From: Acidimicrobiia bacterium
GTDB taxonomy: Bacteria; Actinomycetota; Acidimicrobiia; Acidimicrobiales; Acidimicrobilacustridaceae
Direction: 5' to 3'
NCBI GenBank assembly: GCA_018882825.1
Contig: VERC01000154.1
Location: 1-6,006, forward strand
DNA length: 6,006 nucleotides
In this document: positions 1-6,006 of the stretch, in pieces
Layout of the letters: each line of letters opens with the position of its first letter
How positions within the stretch are numbered: the stretch's first letter is position 1
The notes under the pieces: model-generated
The model's input: the letters and a program-made list of their open reading frames with translations, nothing else
The model's database searches: none
What the model was told of the DNA's origin: nothing
Program-made: the position numbers and the translations under genes

Positions 1-1197
1 CGCAAGAACTACTTCTATCCGGACATGCCGAAGGACTATCAGGTCAGCCAGTACGACCGTCCGATCAACGTCGACGGTTGGCTCGATCTCCCCGACGGCA
101 CCCGGGTCGGTATCGAGCGGGCTCACATCGAGGAGGACACCGGCAAGAACACCCACGCCGGTGGCAGCGGTCGCATCCACGGCGCCGACTACTCGCTCGT
201 GGATTACAACCGGGCCGGGGTGCCACTGGTGGAGATCGTCGGGCGACCGCACATCCGCCATCCCGAGCAGGCCAGGACCTACATCGAGGAACTGCGAGCC
301 ATCCTCCTCGCCACCGGCGCGTCCGATGCCCGCATGGAGGAAGGTTCGCTGCGGGTCGACGCCAACGTGTCGGTCCGTCGTGTCGGCGACGATGCGCTCG
401 GCACGCGCTGTGAGATCAAGAACCTGAACTCGCTGCGCTCGCTCGGCCGAGCCATCGAGTACGAGGCGCGTCGTCAGGTCGATCTGTTGGAGACCGGTGA
501 GCGCGTGCGTCAGGAGACGCGCCACTGGGACGAAGGCGCCGGTCGTACCCGGCCGGGCCGGTCCAAGGAGGAGGCGGAGGACTACCGCTACTTCCAGGAG
601 CCCGACCTCGTGCCTCTGGCCCCCGACGCAGCGTGGGTCGCCGCCGTCGACGCCGCACTGCCGCCGCTGCCGGCGGCGCGACGACAGGCGCTGGCCGAGG
701 TCTCCGGTGTGGCCGTCACCGATCCGGGCGTCGTCATCGCCGTGCAACGCGATCTCGACGCGCTGGCCGTGGCCGCCGTCGGTGCCGGGGGCGATCCCCG
801 ACGGGTGCTCACCCATGTGGAGCACAACCTGGCCGTCGACGGCGCCGACCGACTCGACCCGTCGTCGCTGGCCGCGCTGGTGGCGATGGAGACCGCCGGC
901 GATCTCACCGCCACCCAGGCAAAGACGGTCCTGGCCGAGATGGTCACCTCAGGTCGGAGCCCCGACGTGATCGCCGCCGAACTCGGCTTCGAGGTCATGG
1001 ACACCTCCGAGCTGGAGGCGGTCATCGTCGCCGTCATCGCCGAGAGTCCCGGCGAGTGGGACGACTTCCGCTCCGGCGACGAGAAGCGCCGCGGGAAGTT
1101 GCAGGGCTTCTTCACCGGCAAGGTGATGAAGGCCACCAAGGGTCAGGCCGACGGTCGCGCCGTGGCCGAGATCCTCGGTCGACTCGCCGCCGGCTGA
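1..1197 (+). CDS. gatB: Aspartyl/glutamyl-tRNA(Asn/Gln) amidotransferase subunit B, 5'-truncated by window
   Basis: GatB is the tRNA-binding and kinase-like subunit of the cytoplasmic GatCAB complex, which converts misacylated Glu-tRNA(Gln) and/or Asp-tRNA(Asn) to the amidated form. The reading frame is open from base 1 and runs 398 residues to TGA; the family is usually about 480-500 residues, so some 90-100 N-terminal residues lie outside the window. The ATG at 25 is internal, because the residues before it (RKNYFYPD) are part of the GatB signature. Further family blocks, counted from the first visible residue, are ERAHIEEDTGK (39-49), the MEEGSLRVDANVSVR block (112-126), EIKNLNSLRSLGRAIEYEAR (138-157) and RSKEEAEDYRYF (187-198). 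The C-terminal part (about 260-398) is the helical GatB/YqeY tRNA-binding domain, ending in a typical VMKATKGQADGRAV block. gatC and gatA probably lie upstream, as in many actinobacteria. Nothing looks broken. Confidence 0.97.
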   Translation, partial: RKNYFYPDMPKDYQVSQYDRPINVDGWLDLPDGTRVGIERAHIEEDTGKNTHAGGSGRIHGADYSLVDYNRAGVPLVEIVGRPHIRHPEQARTYIEELRAILLATGASDARMEEGSLRVDANVSVRRVGDDALGTRCEIKNLNSLRSLGRAIEYEARRQVDLLETGERVRQETRHWDEGAGRTRPGRSKEEAEDYRYFQEPDLVPLAPDAAWVAAVDAALPPLPAARRQALAEVSGVAVTDPGVVIAVQRDLDALAVAAVGAGGDPRRVLTHVEHNLAVDGADRLDPSSLAALVAMETAGDLTATQAKTVLAEMVTSGRSPDVIAAELGFEVMDTSELEAVIVAVIAESPGEWDDFRSGDEKRRGKLQGFFTGKVMKATKGQADGRAVAEILGRLAAG

Positions 1198-1252
1198 GTC
1201 GACCCGCCCTATCGGTGACTCGCCCCCGTCCCTAGGTTGGCGGTCGGTCGAC
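1198..1252. repeat. Imperfect inverted repeat just after gatB (possible terminator)
   Basis: GTCGACC plus CGCC (1198-1208) can pair with GGCG (1239-1242) and GGTCGAC (1246-1252), giving 11 base pairs with a 3-nt bulge and a 30-nt loop. It starts directly after the gatB stop codon. There is no T-rich tail and the loop is long, so a role as gatB terminator is weak. GTCGAC is a common word in this GC-rich DNA, so chance is a real alternative. Confidence 0.3.
1233..1238 (+). promoter_or_regulatory. Possible -10 element of the lipoprotein gene
   Basis: TAGGTT fits the actinobacterial TANNNT -10 pattern and sits about 32 bp before the ATG at 1270, leaving room for a short leader with the ribosome binding site. 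I see no convincing -35 hexamer at 16-19 bp: the GTGACT at 1215-1220 is only 12 bp upstream. The call rests on one hexamer. Confidence 0.25.
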
Positions 1253-1258
1253 GACACC

Positions 1259-1264
1259 AGGAGG
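1259..1264 (+). promoter_or_regulatory. Ribosome binding site that fixes the lipoprotein gene start
   Basis: AGGAGG lies 5 nt before the ATG at 1270. It favours that start over the in-frame TTG at 1237, which has no comparable site. Confidence 0.8.
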
Positions 1265-1269
1265 ACACG

Positions 1270-1794
1270 ATGCCCGCGGCGTCCATGCAGCCCATCACCG
1301 GTGGTTCCGGACCGGCCCGGTCGGTTCGTTCGAACCGACGCACGGTCGCCGCCATCGCGCTGCTGGCCCCGGCGACGATGCTGACGCTTTCGTGTGCCGG
1401 TTCGTCGGGCACATCGTCGACGCCGGCCTCGTCGACATCGACAATGGCGACCGCGACCACGGCGACCACGATGGCGCCCTCACCGGTGTGCGACGCGTTG
1501 CTCGATGCCGTGGGCACGTTGCTGGCCGGGGAGGGCGCGACCGAGTGGTCGTCGATGGTGGAGACGTTGGGCGCCGTGACACCGCAACTGCCCGAGGACC
1601 TGCGGGGTGACTGGACGATCGTGCTCGACCGCCTCGCTGCGGTGGGCGAGGGACCGGGCGCGGCGCCGCTGGACCTGAACGATCCGGCTTCGGTGCAGCG
1701 TTATGCCGAACAGCTCATGTCGCCGGACGAACCGGGTCTGGCCCGGGCGCTCGGCAACATCCAGGACTTCGTCGAGACCCGGTGCCCGACCTGA
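1270..1794 (+). CDS. Putative secreted lipoprotein of unknown function
   Basis: A 174-residue protein that I do not recognise. The N-terminus is basic (Arg at 17, 20, 23, 24), followed by a hydrophobic stretch (about 26-40) ending in LTLSC. Cys42 satisfies the general lipobox pattern, although Thr at -3 is less usual than Leu, so it is probably exported and lipid-anchored to the outer face of the membrane. Residues 43-72 are a Ser/Thr/Ala-rich linker typical of actinobacterial surface proteins. The rest is a small, acidic, probably helical domain bracketed by Cys74 and Cys172, which could form a disulfide outside the cell. The start is chosen from AGGAGG at 1259-1264. The gene stands alone, 72 bp after gatB, and converges with the TM2 gene with 2 bp between stop codons. 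No catalytic motif is visible. A plain cleaved secretory protein is the main alternative to a lipoprotein. Confidence 0.75.
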   Translation: MPAASMQPITGGSGPARSVRSNRRTVAAIALLAPATMLTLSCAGSSGTSSTPASSTSTMATATTATTMAPSPVCDALLDAVGTLLAGEGATEWSSMVETLGAVTPQLPEDLRGDWTIVLDRLAAVGEGPGAAPLDLNDPASVQRYAEQLMSPDEPGLARALGNIQDFVETRCPT

Positions 1795-1815
1795 CCTCAG
1801 TCGGTCAGGGGCACC
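1781..1815. terminator. Shared bidirectional terminator-like hairpin of two convergent genes
   Basis: GGTGCC (1781-1786) and CCTGACC (1790-1796) pair with GGTCAGG (1803-1809) and GGCACC (1810-1815). This gives a 13-bp stem with a 3-nt bulge (CGA) and a 6-nt loop. The lipoprotein stop codon (1792-1794) is inside the left arm and the TM2 stop codon (complement of 1797-1799) is in the loop. No T-tract follows on either strand, so termination strength is uncertain, but the position between two convergent genes fits a bidirectional terminator. Confidence 0.6.
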
Positions 1816-2069
1816 CCGTTGGCGTCGGTCAGGAAGCTGGGGTTCTTGACGAGGATCAGGATTCCCTCGACCAGGCCCCAGATCGAGCCGATGCCGCAGG
1901 TCACGAAGGTCACGATGATCTGGAGCACGGCCTTCTTGTTGTACCCGAGGTAGAAGTTGTGGATGCCGAGGCCTCCGAGGAGGATCCCGAGGATCCCCGC
2001 GACGACGCGGGACTTGGGGGCGCCGGCCGCAGGCGGCGGAGCGGGTGGTGTGGGTGGTGGTGTCGTCAT
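1797..2069 (-). CDS. TM2-domain membrane protein
   Basis: A 90-residue protein with the layout of TM2-domain proteins, whose general function is poorly known. Residues 3-18 are Pro/Ala-rich and probably cytoplasmic. Helix 1 spans about 21-38 and runs into the family signature GGLGIHNFYLGYNKKAVLQI (32-51), with the FYLG turn between helices. Helix 2 spans about 47-75 and has the usual GIGSIWGLVEGILIL pattern. The C-terminal tail ends in LTDANGVPLTD, also common in this family. I chose the ATG at 2069-2067 because the protein then begins right at the Pro-rich tail. No Shine-Dalgarno precedes it, but a TACTGT -10-like hexamer lies 7 nt upstream, so the mRNA may be leaderless. A longer frame reaching 2363 would overlap the ilv leader and ilvB and is not credible; an in-frame GTG about 11 codons upstream is a possible alternative. 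Confidence 0.85.
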   Translation of the reverse strand: MTTPPPTPPAPPPAAGAPKSRVVAGILGILLGGLGIHNFYLGYNKKAVLQIIVTFVTCGIGSIWGLVEGILILVKNPSFLTDANGVPLTD

Positions 2070-2076
2070 GGGCGGG

Positions 2077-2082
2077 ACAGTA
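2077..2082 (-). promoter_or_regulatory. Possible -10 element giving a leaderless TM2 mRNA
   Basis: On the minus strand TACTGT fits TANNNT and is separated by 7 nt (CCCGCCC) from the ATG. That distance would put the transcription start at or next to the A of ATG. It agrees with the absence of a ribosome binding site. No clear -35 is visible at the expected distance. Confidence 0.35.
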
Positions 2083-2159
2083 GCCAAGGTCTCCACGACG
2101 CGCTCGGGGAACGCTGGCCGGCCGGGGAGTTGCCATCGACACGAACCGGCGGCCACACT

Positions 2160-2164
2160 GGAGG
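2160..2164 (+). promoter_or_regulatory. Ribosome binding site of the ilv leader peptide
   Basis: GGAGG sits 4 nt before the GTG at 2169. It is the main evidence, apart from codon content, that this very short frame is translated. Confidence 0.65.
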
Positions 2165-2168
2165 TTCT

Positions 2169-2210
2169 GTGAGCACGATCCGTTCGACCTCGCTCGTAGT
2201 ACCCGACTAG
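2169..2210 (+). CDS. ilv operon leader peptide (attenuation)
   Basis: A 13-residue frame, GTG start to TAG stop, reading MSTIRSTSLVVPD. It lies 112 bp before ilvB and shortly before a terminator-like hairpin. It contains Ile4, Leu9, Val10 and Val11, and all three end products of the branched-chain pathway are therefore represented. The two Val codons are tandem GTA (2196-2201). By eye, the only in-frame GTA I found in the full genes here is one in ilvN, so these codons look suited to sensing charged Val-tRNA. Attenuation by a Val-rich leader peptide is established for ilvBNC of Corynebacterium glutamicum, so the arrangement has precedent. The peptide probably has no function of its own; what matters is where the ribosome stalls. 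It is too short for ordinary gene finders. Chance occurrence is possible but made unlikely by the combination of ribosome binding site, codons, position and hairpin. Confidence 0.75.
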   Translation: MSTIRSTSLVVPD

Positions 2211-2212
2211 CG
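2191..2212 (+). promoter_or_regulatory. Possible pause hairpin over the leader control codons
   Basis: CGC (2191-2193) and TAGT (2197-2200) can pair with ACTA and GCG (2206-2212), leaving a 3-nt bulge and the loop ACCCG. The left arm covers the Leu and Val control codons and the right arm the leader stop codon, the place of the 1:2 pause hairpin in classical attenuators. It is a 7-bp interrupted stem, so the support is modest. Confidence 0.4.
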
Positions 2213-2243
2213 CCCGCCGGTCCTCACCGACGCGCGCATCCCC

Positions 2244-2273
2244 CGGCCTCCCTCGCGGGAGGCCGTTGTCGTT
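2244..2273 (+). terminator. ilv attenuator (intrinsic terminator in the leader)
   Basis: CGGCCTCCC (2244-2252) and GGGAGGCCG (2257-2265) form a perfect 9-bp stem with the 4-nt loop TCGC. It is followed at once by TTGTCGTT, the most T-rich stretch nearby. It lies 33 nt after the leader peptide stop and about 50 nt before ilvB, as expected of an attenuator. GCCGG at 2216-2220 can pair with CCGGC at 2243-2247, which would break the base of the terminator stem and could act as antiterminator. Confidence 0.75.
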
Positions 2274-2322
2274 GCCCCGCTCCCTCCGCCCCCGCATCCC
2301 CGACCCGGACCAGGAACCTCCC

Positions 2323-4058
2323 ATGACGATGAACCCTCCGACGAACGGCGGCGCCGCCCTCATCCGGGCCCTCGAGCTCGAGGGTGTCGATGTGATCTTC
2401 GGCCTGCCCGGCGGGGCGATCCTCCCCGTCTACGACCCGATCATCGACTCGCCCATCCGCCACATCCTCGTGCGGCACGAGCAGGGCGCGGGTCACATGG
2501 CCGAGGGCTACGCCCACGCCACCGGTCGACCCGGTGTCGCCATGGTCACCAGCGGTCCGGCCGCCACCAACATCGTCACGCCCCTGGCCGACGCCTACAT
2601 GGACTCCGTCCCCATGGTCGTCATCACCGGTCAGGTCGGTTCGGCCGGCATCGGTCTCGACGCCTTCCAGGAGGTGGACACCGTCGGCATCACCCGGTCG
2701 ATCACCAAGCACAACGAGTTGGTGACCCGGGCCGAGGACATCCCGCGGATCGTGCGCGAGGCGTTCCACATCGCCACCACCGGCCGTCCCGGCCCCGTGC
2801 TCATCGACATCCCGAAGGACATGGTCGATCCGAACCATCCGAATTCGAAGATGGAGTGGTACTGGCCCGAGTCGGTCGATCTGCCCGGGTACTCGCCGAG
2901 ACTGGAGGGCGATCCGGCCGCCATCGAGGCCGCCGCCCGACTCATCCTCGCCGCCGAACGTCCAGTCCTCTACGTGGGCGGCGGCATCCTCAAGGCCCGC
3001 GCCGCCGAACCGCTGCGGGCCCTGGCCGAGTTGCTGGAGATCCCCGTGGTCACCACGCTCATGGCCCGAGGCGCCATCCCCGACGATCACCCGCTGTGCC
3101 TGGGCATGCCCGGAATGCACGGCAACTACACCGCGGTGACCGCCATGCAGGAGTCCGACCTGCTCATCGCCCTCGGTGCCCGCTTCGACGATCGCGTCAC
3201 CGGCAAGGTGTCGACGTTCGCGCCCGAGGCGAAGATCATCCACGTCGACATCGATCCCGCCGAGCACGGCAAGGTGCGACGCCCCGACGTGGCCATCGTC
3301 GGCGACTGTCGCCTCGTCATCGGGGAACTGCTGGTGGCGTTGCGCACCTTGGGCGCGCCCGACGCCGGGGCCGATCTGCGACCGTGGCGCTCGACGCTGA
3401 GTGGGTGGCAGGAGAAGTACCCGCTGGCCTACGAGCAGTCCGAGGTCGGTGACCTGCTCAAGCCGCAGTACGTGCTCGAGATGCTCAGTGGCTCCGTCCC
3501 GGAGGACTGCATCGTCGCCTCGGGTGTCGGTCAGCACCAGATGTGGACCTCGCAGTACTGGAAGTTCACCCATCCCTACACGTGGATCAACTCCGGTGGG
3601 CTCGGCACCATGGGCTTCTCGGTGCCCGCCGCCATCGGCGCCAAGGTCGGTCGTCCCGACCGCATGGTGTGGGCCGTCGACGGTGACGGGTGCTTCCAGA
3701 TGACGGCGCAGGAACTGGTCACCGCCGCGGCCGAGCGCATCCCCGTGAAGATCGCCATCCTCAACAACGCCTATCTCGGCATGGTGCGTCAGTGGCAGGA
3801 GATGTTCTACGAGGAGCGCTACTCCGAGGTGTACCTGTCGCCCGACCTCCCCGACTACAAGATGTGGGCCGAGGCGATGGGATGTGTGGGCATGCGGGTC
3901 GAGTCGCCCGAGGACGTGCTGCCGGCCATCGAGCGGGCCAACGAGATCGACGATCGACCCGTCGTCATCGACTTCCGCACCGACTCGCGCGAGAAGGTGT
4001 TCCCCATGGTCCCCGCCGGGGCGTCGAACTCCGACATCGTCGTCGGCCCGGAGCCCCG

Positions 4059-4062
<4 letters not shown>
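2323..4062 (+). CDS. ilvB: Acetohydroxyacid (acetolactate) synthase large, catalytic subunit
   Basis: A 579-residue cytoplasmic, thiamine-diphosphate (ThDP) and FAD-dependent enzyme. It condenses two pyruvates to 2-acetolactate, or pyruvate with 2-ketobutyrate to 2-aceto-2-hydroxybutyrate, the first common step to valine, leucine and isoleucine. The N-terminal ThDP domain (about 8-175) has FGLPGGAILPVYD and the catalytic glutamate E53 in RHEQGAGHMAEGYA. The central domain (about 200-335) carries RFDDRVTGK (287-295). The C-terminal ThDP domain has the GDG…NN cofactor motif (G454-D455-G456 to N481-N482), followed by YLGMVRQWQ. This FAD-type, biosynthetic layout and the adjacent ilvN exclude the catabolic AlsS type. 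The start is ATG 2323, six nt after AGGAA; a second ATG two codons later is also possible, and the upstream TTG at 2266 falls in the attenuator tail. The motif SGPAATN (77-83) has Ala where SGPGATN is usual. The gene overlaps ilvN by 4 nt. Confidence 0.97.
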
Positions 4063-5718
<1,656 letters not shown>

Positions 5719-5723
5719 GGCCC

Positions 5724-5742
5724 GGTCCGGCGCTCCCGGACC
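5724..5742. terminator. Terminator-like hairpin after ilvC
   Basis: GGTCCGG (5724-5730) and CCGGACC (5736-5742) form a perfect 7-bp stem with the loop CGCTC, starting 5 nt after the ilvC stop. No T-tract follows (CCCTCGGTC), as is common for hairpins ending actinobacterial operons. It lies between convergent ilvC and the PIN gene, so it may serve both. Confidence 0.55.
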
Positions 5743-5783
5743 CCTCGGTCATCCCTCGCCCACCGACGCGCCCCGCTCGGCGC

Positions 5784-6006
5784 TCACACGCGGATGACCT
5801 CGAAGCCGAGCCCTTCGATGAAGTCCCCGTCCTGCGTCATGACGGGGATGCCGTGCGCCATTGCGGTGGCGGCGATCCATGAATCGTTCGCCTTCATCCT
5901 TCGATCTGATTCGCGGAGGAGGGCCCGGAGCTCGGCCCAGCGTTCGGCGACCGAACGGTCGATGGGAAGCGGTTCGAGCCGCATCGCCCGAGTGAGCGTC
6001 TCGAGG
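5784..6006 (-). CDS. PIN-domain protein, VapC-like toxin, N-terminus beyond window
   Basis: The frame is open from the window edge on the minus strand and gives 73 residues ending in FEVIRV and TGA. This is the C-terminal half of a PIN domain; VapC-type proteins are usually about 130 residues, so 55-60 residues are missing. Counted from the first visible residue, Asp41 in NDSWIAATAMAHG and Asp59 in TQDGDF are at the places of the third and fourth acidic metal ligands of the PIN nuclease site. The D-x-x-I-A-A-T-A block followed by PVMTQDGDF and GLGFEVI is the typical VapC ending. Family members are Mg2+-dependent endoribonucleases, often acting on tRNA or rRNA, and are held inactive by a small antitoxin encoded just upstream. 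That antitoxin would lie beyond position 6006, so the toxin-antitoxin assignment is inferred. The ATG at 5984-5982 is internal. The gene converges with ilvC. Confidence 0.85.
   Translation of the reverse strand, partial: LETLTRAMRLEPLPIDRSVAERWAELRALLRESDRRMKANDSWIAATAMAHGIPVMTQDGDFIEGLGFEVIRV

Larger units (their letters stand above)
2070..2322. promoter_or_regulatory. Divergent control region between the TM2 gene and ilvB
   Basis: These 253 bp contain no long gene. The first about 100 bp must hold the TM2 promoter (minus strand) and the ilv promoter (plus strand), and include a GGCCGGCC palindrome at 2116-2123 of unknown meaning. Positions 2160-2273 hold the leader peptide and attenuator described separately. 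I see nothing distinct in 2274-2311; an AGGAA ribosome binding site for ilvB is at 2312-2316. Confidence 0.7.

Noticed and set aside
588..1139. A 183-codon minus-strand frame inside gatB
   Set aside because: The Ser/Thr/Ala-rich low-complexity translation is a shadow of the gatB C-terminal domain.
2116..2123. GGCCGGCC palindrome as an operator
   Set aside because: An 8-bp all-GC palindrome is expected by chance in DNA of this composition, and no second copy or spacing pattern supports it.
2130..2159. Possible ilv promoter: TTGCCA (2130-2135), 18-bp spacer, CACACT (2154-2159)
   Set aside because: The -35 is fair but the -10 is poor. Transcription would begin near 2166-2169, after the GGAGG at 2160-2164, which contradicts use of that ribosome binding site. 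The true promoter was not identified.
1782..2210. A 142-codon plus-strand frame spanning the TM2 gene and ending at the leader peptide stop
   Set aside because: Most of it is antisense to the TM2 gene and rich in Asp, Glu and Gly. Only its last 13 codons, from GTG 2169 with their own ribosome binding site, are supported.
5719..5783. Search for a small gene, tRNA or repeat between ilvC and the PIN gene
   Set aside because: Only the 7-bp hairpin stands out; there is no tRNA-like fold or translated frame in these 65 bp.

Overview
The window is high-GC, densely coded DNA with strong G/C third-position bias. GGAG-type ribosome binding sites, GTG starts and the gene order gatB … ilvB-ilvN-ilvC all point to an actinobacterium. 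I cannot place it more finely; an uncultured, non-streptomycete lineage such as the Acidimicrobiia is only a guess.

Layout. Positions 1-1197 hold the 3' four-fifths of gatB (tRNA amidotransferase subunit B, 5' end cut by the window). Positions 1270-1794 encode a small unrecognised secreted protein with a lipobox. Converging on it from the minus strand, 1797-2069 encodes a two-helix TM2-domain membrane protein. The two stop codons lie 2 bp apart inside one long inverted repeat that probably terminates both transcripts. Positions 2070-2322 are a divergent control region. It carries a 13-codon leader ORF with Leu-Val-Val near its end, then a 9-bp GC hairpin with a T-rich tail, which fits a translation-coupled attenuator. 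Positions 2323-5718 are the branched-chain amino acid operon: ilvB (acetohydroxyacid synthase large subunit), ilvN (regulatory subunit, 4-nt overlap) and ilvC (ketol-acid reductoisomerase, after a 94-bp gap with its own possible promoter and competing hairpins). A GC hairpin follows ilvC. Positions 5784-6006 are the 3' part of a minus-strand PIN-domain (VapC-like) gene cut by the window end.

How it works together. IlvB and IlvN form acetohydroxyacid synthase, the committed and valine-inhibited step. IlvC performs the next step toward valine, leucine and isoleucine. The leader peptide would sense charged Val/Leu tRNA and set transcription of the whole operon, while the ACT domain of IlvN would add feedback on the enzyme. 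gatB is a translation housekeeping gene. The lipoprotein, TM2 and PIN genes have no visible link to the pathway.

I found no RNA genes, CRISPR arrays, insertion sequences or prophage genes, and no strong sign of a novel multi-gene system. The most interesting element is the ilv leader/attenuator, which is too short for ordinary gene calling.
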